64,000 nucleotides of DNA from assembly GCF_004362525.1 (NCBI RefSeq), contig NZ_SNXS01000002.1, forward strand, positions 124,001-188,000, read 5' to 3'. Within the stretch, counting starts at the first letter, position 1. Each line of letters starts with the position of its first letter. Below are positions 17,948 through 27,756 of the stretch, piece after piece. The notes beneath the pieces are model-generated. The model was given only the letters and a program-made list of their open reading frames with translations. It was not told where the DNA came from and ran no database searches. A program made the translations under genes and the position numbers. The DNA is from Roseateles toxinivorans (GTDB taxonomy: Bacteria; Pseudomonadota; Gammaproteobacteria; Burkholderiales; Burkholderiaceae_C).

Positions 17948-18646
17948 TTATTCCGCCGCGGCCACCTTCAGGCTCAGTGTGTCCAGACCCTCGATCTCGC
18001 CGGTGATCAGGTCACCGGCCTGCACCGCGCCGACACCCTCGGGCGTGCCGGTGTAGATCAGGTCGCCGGGCTGCAGATGGTAGAACTGCGACAGATTGGC
18101 GACGATCTCGGGCACGCTCCAGATCATGTCGGCCAGATCGCTTTGCTGCTTGACCGTGCCGTTGACCGACAGCGCGATGCGGCCCTTGCTCAGATGGCCC
18201 AGCGTGGCGGCCGGCACCAGCTCGGTGATCACGGCCGATTGCTCGAAGCCCTTGGCCAGGTCCCAGGGCCGGCCGGCCGCCTTGGCCTCGGCCTGCAGAT
18301 CGCGGCGCGTCATGTCCAGGCCCGCGGCATAGCCCCAGACGGCGTCCAGCGCGTCTTCGACCGCCACACGGAACACCGGCTTGCCGATGGCGATCACCAG
18401 CTCCATCTCGTAGTGGTAGTTCTTGGTGCCGGGCGGGTAGGCCACGGTGGAGCCCGAGGGCACCAGCGCATTGGCCGGCTTGGTGAAGTAGAACGGCGGC
18501 TCGCGGTCCGGGTTGCCGCCCATCTCGCGGGCATGGGCGGCATAGTTGCGGCCCACGCAGTAGATGCGCGACACGGCATAGCGGGCGCTGCTGCCGCGCA
18601 CCGCCACGCTGGGCTGCTCTTGGGGGGCGAAGATGTAGTTGCTCAT
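17948..18646 (-). CDS. fumarylacetoacetate hydrolase-family protein (fumarylpyruvate hydrolase-like)
   Basis: A 232-residue FAH-fold protein. The signature is YCVGRNYAAHAREMG at about residues 30-44. The metal-binding acidic residues lie in HYEMELVIAIGKP, the catalytic loop in GYAAGLDMTRRDLQ, and GDLIYTGTPEGVGAV is near the C-terminus. The size and the opening MSNYIFAPQ match the fumarylpyruvate/acylpyruvate hydrolase branch (NagK/YcgM type) that cleaves C-C bonds in ring-cleavage products. The frame is open 64 codons upstream, but this ATG matches the family. No other gentisate-pathway gene is adjacent, so it may instead be a housekeeping acylpyruvase or oxaloacetate tautomerase. Confidence 0.85.
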   Translation of the reverse strand: MSNYIFAPQEQPSVAVRGSSARYAVSRIYCVGRNYAAHAREMGGNPDREPPFYFTKPANALVPSGSTVAYPPGTKNYHYEMELVIAIGKPVFRVAVEDALDAVWGYAAGLDMTRRDLQAEAKAAGRPWDLAKGFEQSAVITELVPAATLGHLSKGRIALSVNGTVKQQSDLADMIWSVPEIVANLSQFYHLQPGDLIYTGTPEGVGAVQAGDLITGEIEGLDTLSLKVAAAE

Positions 18647-18789
18647 GGGGAGGCCGGCCATTGGCGTAAAAGGGGGTAGCGGCAGGATACCGCGCGGGCC
18701 CATCGCCGCCGATGTGGGCTTTGCGGATGCCGCGCGCTGGGCGCACAGGCCAGTAAGCGCCAGGGCGGGCCAGCGCCTACACTGCGGCC

Positions 18790-19365
18790 ATGTCAGCGTC
18801 GCCGTTCTGGAACCAGGTGCAGGAGTTGGGCATTTCACTGACCCAGGAGCGCATCGACGGCCGCAACTTCCGCCAGCAGTTCCTGCTGCTGACCCGCGAG
18901 CGCATGGATTGCAGCCGCGTCAGCCTCTGGCGCTTCCGCGAAGACGAGGCAGACCGCCAACGGCCGCTGCTGCTGGTCTGCAAGGCCAGCCAGCATGAAG
19001 ACGGCAGCATCCTGGCCAAGGAGCGCTCGCTGCGCGCCGACCAATACCGCGACTGCCTGGCGGCGCTGCAGCCCACCGGCGTGCGCGGCAGCGACGACTG
19101 CCTCAACGACCCACCCTTGCGAACGCTGGCCCAGGCCCTGCTGGAGCATGCCGGTGTGCGCTCCCTGGCCTGCGCGGCCCTGCTGGTGAACGGCCGCACT
19201 TACGGTCTGCTGTGCGCCGAGCAGTTGGGCCAGCCAAGGCACTGGACCCGCCGGCAGCTGCTGGACCTGGCCAAGCTGGCCCGCACCATCAGCCTGCAGG
19301 TGGTGCGCGGAGGTGGTCCCCATCACATGGACGCGCCATCGTTGCCGGCGCTGCCCACGCCATGA
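18790..19365 (+). CDS. GAF-domain protein
   Basis: A 191-residue soluble protein made almost wholly of one GAF-like domain (about residues 10-175). Visible elements are SRVSLWRFRED, the LLVCKA strand and GLLCAEQLGQPRHWTRRQL, which matches the end of many GAF domains. There is no attached output domain, so it would act as a free ligand-binding or partner protein. Its stop overlaps the start of rlpA by 4 nt (ATGA), so the two are translationally coupled. The ligand is unknown, and why a GAF protein is coupled to an envelope transglycosylase is not clear from the sequence. Confidence 0.78.
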   Translation: MSASPFWNQVQELGISLTQERIDGRNFRQQFLLLTRERMDCSRVSLWRFREDEADRQRPLLLVCKASQHEDGSILAKERSLRADQYRDCLAALQPTGVRGSDDCLNDPPLRTLAQALLEHAGVRSLACAALLVNGRTYGLLCAEQLGQPRHWTRRQLLDLAKLARTISLQVVRGGGPHHMDAPSLPALPTP

Positions 19366-20327
19366 GGCCTCTGCGTAGAGCGTCCTTCCCGCTGGCCGCG
19401 GCTATCGCCGTGCTGCTGGCCGGCTGCGCCGGCACGCCCCGATCGCCATCCGCTCCGTCCGTGCCCCGCCACGACCCCGGCCGCGACGGCCCCGAGGCAG
19501 TGACCCCGCCCAATCTGCACCTGGTGCCTGACGCCGAGCCGCGCCTGGAGCCCTTGCGCCGGGGTGGCCCGAACAAGCCCTACGAGGTGCTGGGCCAGCG
19601 CTACGAGCCAATGACCGCCGATCAGCCCCTGGTCGAGCGGGGCCTGGCCTCCTGGTACGGCCGCAAGTTCCACGGCCGCTCGACCGCCAGCGGTGAAACC
19701 TACAATATGTATGCGATGACGGCGGCCCATCCGACCATGCCCATCCCCAGCTATGCCCGGGTGCGCAACCCGGCCAATGGCCGAGAGGTGTTGGTGCGCG
19801 TCAATGACCGCGGGCCCTTCCACCCGGGCCGCATCATCGACCTCAGCTACACGGCGGCGCTGAAGCTGGACACGCTGCGCGGCGTGACCCAGGTCGAGGT
19901 CGAGCGCCTGACCTTCGAGGACATACGCACCGGCGCCTGGCGCCGTGACAACCCGGCGCCGGTGTTCGTGGCCGGCGAGGCCGCCGGTGCGCCGGAGCGC
20001 AGTGCCACCTTCAGCCCGCCGCCGCCCAGGGTCGATCCCGCCCAGTTACTGGCCGCCGATGAACCTGCCCTGCCCAGCGCGCCGAAGGTCGCCAGCCCCG
20101 GCTACTGGCTGCAATTGGGCGCGTTCTCAAGGCTGGACGGGGCCGAGACCCTGCGCCAGAGACTGGCGACCGAGCTGGAAGGCCTGGCGCCGCTGCTGGC
20201 CATCTTCAAGGACAGCAGCCTGCACCGCCTGCAGGCCGGGCCCTACCCGACCCGCGACGAAGCGCGCCAGGCGGCCGAGCGGCTGCGCGCGGCGCTGAAT
20301 CTGCAGCCGGTGGTGGTCAGGCGCTAA
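19362..20327 (+). CDS. rlpA: RlpA-like septal lytic transglycosylase lipoprotein with SPOR domain
   Basis: A 321-residue lipoprotein with lipobox LLAGC (Cys22). The double-psi beta-barrel RlpA domain spans about residues 100-185: GLASWYGRKFHGRSTASGE, MTAAHPTMP, VRVNDRGPFHPGRIIDLSY. The His and Asp-Arg pair used for catalysis in RlpA are present. A C-terminal SPOR domain (about 245-321) starts GYWLQLGAFSRLDGAETL and would target it to denuded glycan at the septum. Overall it matches RlpA, which cleaves peptide-free glycan strands. It is coupled to the upstream GAF gene and converges with the SDR gene with a 4-nt overlap. Confidence 0.93.
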   Translation: MRPLRRASFPLAAAIAVLLAGCAGTPRSPSAPSVPRHDPGRDGPEAVTPPNLHLVPDAEPRLEPLRRGGPNKPYEVLGQRYEPMTADQPLVERGLASWYGRKFHGRSTASGETYNMYAMTAAHPTMPIPSYARVRNPANGREVLVRVNDRGPFHPGRIIDLSYTAALKLDTLRGVTQVEVERLTFEDIRTGAWRRDNPAPVFVAGEAAGAPERSATFSPPPPRVDPAQLLAADEPALPSAPKVASPGYWLQLGAFSRLDGAETLRQRLATELEGLAPLLAIFKDSSLHRLQAGPYPTRDEARQAAERLRAALNLQPVVVRR

Positions 20328-21064
20328 CGCCCGCCGCTGACATCGAGCAGGGCGCCGGTCGTGTAACTGGCCGCATCGGACAGCAGCCAGACAATGGCCT
20401 GGGCAACTTCCTGCGCCTTGCCCATGCGCGCCATCGGCAGGCCGGCGACGATGCCGGGCAGCTGGGCGCCGAGGCCGCCGCCGGCATGGATCTCGGTATC
20501 GATGATGCCCGGCCGCACGCCGTTGACGCGTATGCCCTCGCCGGCCACCTCGCGGGCCAGGCCGACGGTGAAGGTGTCGATCGCACCCTTGCTGGCCGCG
20601 TAATCCACATAGACGCCCGGCGAACCGAGCTGGGCGGCACGGGACGACACATTGACGATGGCGCCACCGGTGCCGCCGTTCGATCGGCTCATCCGCCGCA
20701 CCGCCTCGCGGGCGCAAAGAAAACTGCCCAGCACATTGACCTCGAACACGCGGCGCATGCGCTCGGCCGTCATCTGCTCGAGCCGCGCGCCGGGGGCCAC
20801 GACGCTGGCGTTGTTGACCAGGGCAGTCAGCGGGCCCAGCTCGGCATCGACCGCGGCAAACATGCGCAGCACCTCGGCCTCTTGCGACACATCGGCCTGC
20901 ACCAGCAGGGCGCGCCGGCCCATCGCCCGCACCTGCTCGGCCAGCGCATTCGCACTGGCTTCGTCACGCGCGAAGTTGAGGGCCAGGTCATAACCCCGCT
21001 CGGCACACAGCAGCGCAGTGGCCGCGCCGATGCCGCGGCTGGCCCCGGTGATCAGGGCGATCAC
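20324..21064 (-). CDS. short-chain dehydrogenase/reductase (classical SDR)
   Basis: A 246-residue NAD(P)-dependent oxidoreductase. The cofactor loop is ITGASRGIG (residues 5-13), followed by VNNAS. The catalytic serine is in VNVSSRAAQLGS, the Tyr-Lys pair in YVDYAASKGAID, and the C-terminal LSDAASYTTGALLDVSGG is typical of 3-oxoacyl-reductase/glucose-dehydrogenase-like SDRs. NADP preference is suggested by the basic residue in GASRGIG but is not proven. The substrate is unknown. Its start overlaps the end of the TPR-GGDEF gene by 4 nt, so it is probably the second gene of that operon, and its end overlaps rlpA on the other strand. Confidence 0.9.
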   Translation of the reverse strand: MIALITGASRGIGAATALLCAERGYDLALNFARDEASANALAEQVRAMGRRALLVQADVSQEAEVLRMFAAVDAELGPLTALVNNASVVAPGARLEQMTAERMRRVFEVNVLGSFLCAREAVRRMSRSNGGTGGAIVNVSSRAAQLGSPGVYVDYAASKGAIDTFTVGLAREVAGEGIRVNGVRPGIIDTEIHAGGGLGAQLPGIVAGLPMARMGKAQEVAQAIVWLLSDAASYTTGALLDVSGGR

Positions 21065-22710
21065 GCCAAGGCCACCCTGTTCATACCCAGATGCTTGGCC
21101 CGGTACATCGCGTTCTGCGCCCGCCCGGCCAGCAGGTCGGTGCCATAGGGCGGCGCGCTGGCCAGGCCTATGCTGAGCGTGACATGCAGGCCCGGCGCCA
21201 CCTCGTTCCAGGGGTGCAGCTCGACATGCTCGCGCAATCGTTCGCAGACCTCGAAGGCGCGGTCGGCCACGGTGTCGGGGAAGACAACCAGAAACTCCTC
21301 GCCGTCCATGCGCACCAGGATGTCCGAGCCGCGGGTGTTGTCGCGCAGCATATCGGCCAGGTGCTGCAGGACCTGGTCGCCGGCGGCATAGCCGAACTCG
21401 GTGTTGACTTGTTTGAGGTGATCGACGTCGATCAAGGCCAGGGTCAGCGAAGCGCTCTTGGCCTCGGCGGCCAGCATCAGGCCGGGCATCACCGACTCCA
21501 GATGGCGGCGGTTGCGCAGGCCAGTGAGGGGGTCGATAGTGTCCTGGCCGCTGATGACCGGTGCGGCCGGTCCGGCGACCGATGAAGACGAGGTCGCCTG
21601 CTCGGCCTGCAGCCGTGCCTGTTCGGCCTCCAGCCGGGTGACGAAGAAGCGCGACTGCGCCTCCAGCTGCACCGTGGTGCTGCGGCGCTCGATCTTGTGC
21701 AAGGCCTCCAGATGCTTCAGCGCCTCGGCGGTGCGGCCCAATGCCTTGCTGGTGCGGTGCATCAGCTTGTGCACGCGCAGCTGGGTCGGCACCGAAGCCA
21801 TCTCGGTCAAGTTCCCGAGCAGATCGGCGATCTCCTGATGCGCCAGATCAGCGCGCCCGCGCGCGAGGCTCAGGTCGGCAAGCACGCAGCGCAGCCTGAG
21901 CACATGGGCTTGTAGACCATGCTCCTGGGCCTGCTCCAGCGCCGGCCGCAGCAGGGCCTCGGCCACATCGAGCTCACCCAGGTGCAGATTGACCTCGCCC
22001 AGATTGCCGGCCGTCAGCACCAGCGAGAACGGATCGCCCGCCGCCTGCGCCAGCGCAAAGGCCTCGGTCGCGTACTGCTTGCCGCGCTCCAGCGCCTGCC
22101 GGGCCAGATCAAAGCGCTCGCCGTCCTGCAACAGGTAATAGGCACCCAGCGTCACGGCGCTGAGATTGTTCAGCGAGATCATGCGCTCGAAGGCGTAGTC
22201 GCCCTCGCGCACAAGGGCCGCAGCCTCACCCATCAGGCGCTCGGCCTGCCAAGGGTCACCCATGCGCTCGAACACCGCCGCCAACGCGTTCAGCGACAGG
22301 GCGATCTGCCGCGTATTGCCCAGGCGCTGCGCGACCGAGCAACCTTCATGGGCAAAGCGCATCGCGGGCTCGAAGTCACCGGACTCGAAGCTGCTCAGGG
22401 TCATCCAGCGCAGCACCTCGCAAAGCTGCTCGCTGGGGCCCTGCTCGCGCATCAGCGCGGCCACCTCCTCACCCGCGCGCAGCATCTCGGCCAAGGCCCC
22501 CTGGCGCACCAGAAAGAACACGCGCAGATAGCCGGCCTCGATCTGCTCGGACAGATAGCCCTGCTCATCGGCCGCCACCCAGACCTGATGGGCCAGCGCC
22601 AAACCCTGCGGCAGCTGCAGCGCCTCACGCGCCTGACGCGCCTGGCGCAGCAGTTCTTCCAGCTGCGCGCTGGTCAGCTCAGGGGCGGATTCAGGGCTTG
22701 ATTCGAACAT
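21061..22710 (-). CDS. TPR-repeat diguanylate cyclase
   Basis: A 549-residue soluble protein. About 360 N-terminal residues are helical repeats of TPR type (for example ALSLNALAAVFERMGDPWQAERLM and VLTAGNLGEVNLHLGELDVAEALL), then a GGDEF domain beginning DPLTGLRNRRHLES. The active site reads RMDGEEFLV, an accepted GGDEF variant. The inhibitory site RGSD lies five residues before it, so product feedback inhibition by c-di-GMP is expected. There is no membrane segment, so the input is probably a cytoplasmic protein partner bound by the TPRs. The ATG at 22710 was chosen; a TTG at 22761 would add 17 residues. It is coupled to the downstream SDR gene. Confidence 0.88.
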   Translation of the reverse strand: MFESSPESAPELTSAQLEELLRQARQAREALQLPQGLALAHQVWVAADEQGYLSEQIEAGYLRVFFLVRQGALAEMLRAGEEVAALMREQGPSEQLCEVLRWMTLSSFESGDFEPAMRFAHEGCSVAQRLGNTRQIALSLNALAAVFERMGDPWQAERLMGEAAALVREGDYAFERMISLNNLSAVTLGAYYLLQDGERFDLARQALERGKQYATEAFALAQAAGDPFSLVLTAGNLGEVNLHLGELDVAEALLRPALEQAQEHGLQAHVLRLRCVLADLSLARGRADLAHQEIADLLGNLTEMASVPTQLRVHKLMHRTSKALGRTAEALKHLEALHKIERRSTTVQLEAQSRFFVTRLEAEQARLQAEQATSSSSVAGPAAPVISGQDTIDPLTGLRNRRHLESVMPGLMLAAEAKSASLTLALIDVDHLKQVNTEFGYAAGDQVLQHLADMLRDNTRGSDILVRMDGEEFLVVFPDTVADRAFEVCERLREHVELHPWNEVAPGLHVTLSIGLASAPPYGTDLLAGRAQNAMYRAKHLGMNRVALA

Positions 22711-22800
22711 CTCGGATAGGGCCAGCCTGAAAGAAACAGCAGCGGATGCGCTGCCTGTCAACAGACCTTACCACCAAGGGCTAACCCTGAACACCCGAGA

Positions 22801-22832
22801 GTGCGGGGTTGTTCGAGGAACAACCTCCGCAC
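22801..22832 (-). terminator. long hairpin 3' of mmsA
   Basis: A 14-bp stem (arms 22801-22814 and 22818-22832, one bulged T, loop GAG) lies 10 nt beyond the mmsA stop. The stem is very stable, but no T-tract follows on the minus strand. It may end transcription or protect the 3' end of the mmsA message. Confidence 0.5.
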
Positions 22833-22842
22833 CCATCGACGT

Positions 22843-24363
<1,521 letters not shown>

Positions 24364-24428
24364 GTGTGTCTCCGGTAAAAATTCAGTCTAGGCCGCAGGG
24401 GGGCGCTTGCCAATCCACTTTTGCCGAC

Positions 24429-24447
24429 CACATTGTTCGACAATGTG
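24429..24447. promoter_or_regulatory. LysR operator dyad between mmsA and lysR
   Basis: A perfect inverted repeat, CACATTGT-TCG-ACAATGTG, ends 4 nt before the lysR ATG in the 88-nt gap between divergent mmsA and lysR. A following ACAATG repeats one half of the motif. Its position over the lysR start fits autorepression and possible control of mmsA. Confidence 0.65.
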
Positions 24448-24451
24448 AACA

Positions 24452-25402
24452 ATGGAAAATCGCAATGACCTGCTCTGGAGCCAGCTGCATGCGCTGACCG
24501 TGATCGCCCAGCTGGGCAGCTTCACCAAGGCGGCACAGCGCCTGGGGATGTCGAAGGCGGCGATCAGCCAGCGGATCAGCGAGCTGGAGCGGGCCATCGG
24601 CCAGACCCTGGTGCAGCGCACCACGCGCTCGGTGCGCCTGACCGACGCTGGACAGCGACTGGTAGACGACAGCTCGGACAGCTTCGCCCAGATCGCCCGC
24701 AGCCTCGCCCAGGCCCGCGACGCCGCCGGCCAGCCGCGCGGGCTGTTGCGCGTCACCGCCCCGGTGGCCCTCGGCCGCCAGCATGTGGCGCCACAGTTGG
24801 AGGGCTTCTTCCGCCAGTACCCCGAGGTACGCATCGAGCTGGATCTGAGCGACCGCATCATGCCGCTGGCCCAGGAGGGCTTCGATCTGGCGATACGCCA
24901 CACCAGCACGCCGCCGGAAAGCCATGTCGCTTTCAAGCTCTGCGGCTCGCGCACCCTGCTGCTGGCCAGCAACGCCTATGTCAAGCGCTGCGGCCTGCCC
25001 CAGCATCCGTCCGAGCTGGCCGAACATGCCTGCCTGACCTATCTGCGGCCGGGCCCGGTGTCCTGGCTGTTCGAACGCCAGGGCCCGGTGGCCGAAGGGC
25101 TGGATGCCGAACGCCACCGCGTCAGCGTCAGCGGCCCGCTGCGCGCCGGCAACAGCGAGGTGCTGCGTGACGCCGCCCTGGCCGGCCTGGGCCTGGCCCT
25201 GCTGCCCGATTTCAGTGCCGCCGCCGCCCAGCGTGCCGGCCGCCTGCGCGAGCTGCTGCCCGATTGGCGCCCGGTAGGCGTGTTCGGCGACAGCATCTAT
25301 GCCATCCACCCCTGGAGCAGCACCACGCCAAGGCCGGTGCGGCTGCTGGTCGAGCATCTGCGCGAGGCGCTGCGGGCGGGGTTCGAGGCCCAGAGCACAT
25401 AA
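24452..25402 (+). CDS. LysR-family transcriptional regulator
   Basis: A 316-residue LysR-type regulator: winged helix in residues 10-65 (SFTKAAQRLGMSKAAISQRISELE), effector domain after residue 90. The pattern GLLRVTAPVALGRQHVAPQLEGFF and the phrase FDLAIRHT match the large group of LysR proteins near CrgA/DsdC-like regulators. It is divergent from mmsA with a strong palindrome in the gap, so it probably controls mmsA and itself. The effector could be a valine or beta-alanine breakdown intermediate (inference). The stop codon runs directly into an A-tract and hairpin that form a terminator on the opposite strand. Confidence 0.88.
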   Translation: MENRNDLLWSQLHALTVIAQLGSFTKAAQRLGMSKAAISQRISELERAIGQTLVQRTTRSVRLTDAGQRLVDDSSDSFAQIARSLAQARDAAGQPRGLLRVTAPVALGRQHVAPQLEGFFRQYPEVRIELDLSDRIMPLAQEGFDLAIRHTSTPPESHVAFKLCGSRTLLLASNAYVKRCGLPQHPSELAEHACLTYLRPGPVSWLFERQGPVAEGLDAERHRVSVSGPLRAGNSEVLRDAALAGLGLALLPDFSAAAAQRAGRLRELLPDWRPVGVFGDSIYAIHPWSSTTPRPVRLLVEHLREALRAGFEAQST

Positions 25403-25550
25403 AAAAAACGCCCACCCGGTAAACCGGATGGGCGTGTACAAGTCCTTGGAAGGACGTCGTTGGGAACGGAGCATGGCAAAAATCGCCAGGCAGGATTGCT
25501 ACTGTAGGGATCAGGGTTCTCCCTGGCCATCCCTAACAATGAGGTTGCGT
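25401..25550 (-). ncRNA. candidate small RNA on the minus strand
   Basis: Upstream of the terminator the minus strand holds several stems in about 115 nt. One is a hairpin at 25505-25535 (TAGGGAT/ATCCCTA plus CAGGG/CCCTG, 4-nt loop, 3-nt bulge). Others are GTCCTT-AAGGAC at 25442-25455 and TGGC/GCCA around 25476-25490. No minus-strand reading frame ends before the terminator. GC content is lower than in neighbouring genes. The 5' end is not determined, as no convincing promoter was found. It is not recognisable to me as 6S, SRP, tmRNA or RNase P RNA. Confidence 0.45.
25408..25435 (-). terminator. intrinsic terminator on the minus strand with no matching gene
   Basis: A 13-position stem with one C-A mismatch (arms 25408-25420 and 25423-25435, 2-nt loop) is followed on the minus strand by eight T residues (25401-25408 read in reverse). 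This is a textbook intrinsic terminator for minus-strand transcription. The only gene ending here, the LysR gene, is on the plus strand, where the hairpin lacks a T-tract. It most likely ends a minus-strand small RNA. Confidence 0.75.
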
Positions 25551-25639
25551 GTGATCTTGACTTTTTGCCGGTTCTGCAAATTCGGCCGGCAGGTCAGCCA
25601 CCAAGTGGTCGCCAAGCAGACTCCCGGTCACAATCGGGC

Positions 25640-26380
25640 ATGAATTCCGCCAAGCCCCCGCACCGCCCACTCACCAAAACCCCGCCTCGCAGCCCCGCCG
25701 CTGCGCCCAAACGGCCCGCAGCTGCACCGCAAGCACCCATGGGCGAGGACGATATCGTGGCGCTGGAACAACTGCTGGACAAGGTGCCGGCGCCGCTGGA
25801 GCCGCTGGACGTCAGCATGCTGGACGGCTATCTCTGTGCCGTGCTCCTGCAACCGATCCCGCTCTTGCCCGCGCAGTGGCTGCCCTATGTCACCGACATC
25901 GAGGCGCGCCCCCTGCCCCCGCGCTACAAGCCCGAGGCGCTGCACGCGCTGGTGCTGCGCCGCCATCAGGAGTTGAAAGCCGCGATCACCGAGCGCCAAT
26001 GGTTCGACCCCTGGGTGTTCGAGATGGACGACGAGGCCACGCCGTCCGAGACGGTGTTCCCCTGGGTGGCCGGCTTCGCACTGGGCGCCGATATGTTCAC
26101 CGCGCTGATGGGTCTGTCGGCCGCCGACCTACTGGAGCCGCTGGCCACCATCTATATGCACCTCGATGCGGACGATCTGGAAGACGCCGACGCGCTGCTG
26201 GCCGAGATCGAGACCCTGGAGCCGCCGGAGGACCTCAGCGAGGCCGTCGAAGGCCTGGTGCGCAGCTGCCTGCAACTGGCCGATATCTCGCGGCCTCAGC
26301 CCAAGCCGGTGGCCGAGGTTCCCAGGCGCATCGCCCGCAAGCAGGCGCCGCCAGCCGGCCCCACCCCTCGCAAGCGCTGA
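25640..26380 (+). CDS. UPF0149 (YgfB/YecA-type) family protein
   Basis: A 246-residue protein of the UPF0149 family. After a basic, proline-rich tail of about 40 residues, the conserved part starts LEQLLDKVPAPLEPLDVSMLDGYLCAVLLQP, with later ITERQWFDPWVFEMDDEATP and VFPWVAGFALG. It lacks the C-terminal SEC-C zinc motif seen in the paralogue at 32329-33102, ending instead in a basic tail. The start at 25640 excludes an open but low-GC3 extension. Function of the family is poorly defined; some members bind ribosomes or DNA-binding partners. It converges with the Hsp70-like gene, with the stop codons adjacent. Confidence 0.82.
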   Translation: MNSAKPPHRPLTKTPPRSPAAAPKRPAAAPQAPMGEDDIVALEQLLDKVPAPLEPLDVSMLDGYLCAVLLQPIPLLPAQWLPYVTDIEARPLPPRYKPEALHALVLRRHQELKAAITERQWFDPWVFEMDDEATPSETVFPWVAGFALGADMFTALMGLSAADLLEPLATIYMHLDADDLEDADALLAEIETLEPPEDLSEAVEGLVRSCLQLADISRPQPKPVAEVPRRIARKQAPPAGPTPRKR

Positions 26381-27694
26381 TCAGGCGTAGAGCCGGGCGG
26401 CGTGCAGCGCCAGCCCGGTGGCGACCGAGGCGAAACGGTCGCCGCGCACCACCTGGGCCCGGCTGAACTCGGCCGCGATGCGGTCGGCCAGCAGGCGCAG
26501 GCCGGTGGAGCCCCCGGTCAGATACAGCGCATTGACCTGCTCCGGCTTCAGGCCGGCCTCGCGCACGGTGTCACGGGCGGTCTGCACGATGCGCTGGATG
26601 TCGGCTTCGAGCGAGGCCACCGCGGTCGCCTCGCTCAGCCCGACCAGCAGGCCGGACTCGACCAGGCCCAGATCGATCTCGGTGTCGCCGCCGCCCGAGA
26701 CCTGGATCTTGGCGTCCTCGGCCCGTGCCGCCAGCTCATGGCCCAGGCGTTCGGTGATCACCGTCATCAGCCGCTGGTGGTGGCGCACATTGCCGTAGAA
26801 GCTCTTCATCGCCCGCAACTCCATCACCCGCGCCGGGCTGTAGACGGTGTTGATCAGATGCCAGGTGGCCAGATCGAAATAGACGGCGCTGGGCACCTCG
26901 CGCGGCGTCGAGCCGGCAATGCTGGGGCCCATGGCCTGGTAGCCGAACTCGCGCAGGATGCTGCTCAGCTCGACACGGCGGTCGAAATCGGTGCCGGCCA
27001 CGTGCACGCCGTGGTTGGCCAGGATGTCGTCGCGGCGATCCAGCCGGTGCATGCGGTCCGGACCGACGCGCACCAGCGAAAAGTCCGAGGTACCGCCGCC
27101 GATGTCGGCCACCAGCACGATCTGCTCGGCCTGCGCCTGCTGCTCATAGTCGAAGGCCGCGGCGATGGGCTCGAACTGGAAATGCACCTCATCGAAGCCG
27201 ACCGCGCGGGCGGCCGCCTCCAGGGTGCCCTGGGCCGCGGCATCGCGCTCCGGATCTTCATCGACGAAGAACACCGGCCGGCCCAGCACCACCTGGTGCA
27301 GATTCGTCTCGGCATGCTCGGCCTGGGCGCAGGCACGCAGCCGCTTCAGATAGCCCGCCAGCACATCGAAATACTTGACTGCCCGCCCGCCGCCGACATC
27401 GGTGCTCTGCTCTACCAGGCCAGAGCCAAGGATGCTCTTCATCGAGCGCATCAGCCGGCCTTCGGCGCCTTCGACATAGGCCGCCACGGCGGCGCGACCG
27501 AAGGCACGGGCCGGGCCGTCCTCGTCGTGCTCGAGGTCGGCAAAATAGAACACCGCCGTCGGCATCGTCGTGTTGCTGCCCTCCAGCGGCACCAGGCGCA
27601 TGCGGCGGCCGGTGTCCGGAATCGCGATGGCCGAGTTGGAGGTGCCGAAGTCAATGGCGCAGAACGAACGGGAGGCGGAAGCAGGCACGGGCAT
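26381..27694 (-). CDS. Hsp70-family protein, YegD-like
   Basis: A 437-residue protein with an actin/Hsp70-type ATPase fold but no DnaK substrate-binding domain. Phosphate 1 motif: CAIDFGTSNSAIAIPD (about residues 11-26). Phosphate 2: VLVADIGGGTSDFSLVRVG. Adenosine motif: ALYLTGGSTGLRLLADRI. This matches E. coli YegD, a chaperone-like ATPase of unclear role. The start MPVPASASRSF was chosen; the frame remains open about 64 codons upstream but the extension overlaps dadA and is not conserved in character. No dnaJ- or grpE-like partner is adjacent. Co-chaperone-independent action is possible. Confidence 0.85.
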   Translation of the reverse strand: MPVPASASRSFCAIDFGTSNSAIAIPDTGRRMRLVPLEGSNTTMPTAVFYFADLEHDEDGPARAFGRAAVAAYVEGAEGRLMRSMKSILGSGLVEQSTDVGGGRAVKYFDVLAGYLKRLRACAQAEHAETNLHQVVLGRPVFFVDEDPERDAAAQGTLEAAARAVGFDEVHFQFEPIAAAFDYEQQAQAEQIVLVADIGGGTSDFSLVRVGPDRMHRLDRRDDILANHGVHVAGTDFDRRVELSSILREFGYQAMGPSIAGSTPREVPSAVYFDLATWHLINTVYSPARVMELRAMKSFYGNVRHHQRLMTVITERLGHELAARAEDAKIQVSGGGDTEIDLGLVESGLLVGLSEATAVASLEADIQRIVQTARDTVREAGLKPEQVNALYLTGGSTGLRLLADRIAAEFSRAQVVRGDRFASVATGLALHAARLYA

Positions 27695-27756
27695 GGCGAT
27701 GAGCCCGGCGTGGGCCAGGCCCTGTGGAATGAGGAGCGGGGCGCGGATTGTAGCGA

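Noticed and set aside
25401-25550. 6S RNA as the identity of the minus-strand RNA, because ssrS lies near a UPF0149 gene in E. coli
   Set aside because: The stems are separate local hairpins ending in a terminator; the single long rod with a central bubble and paired ends typical of 6S is not seen.
25473-25643. A 56-codon plus-strand frame (MAKIARQDCYC) with a GGAG before it and an ATGA overlap with the UPF0149 gene
   Set aside because: Third-position GC is far below that of the neighbours and the sequence is dominated by hairpins that better fit the minus-strand RNA; kept only as a weak alternative.
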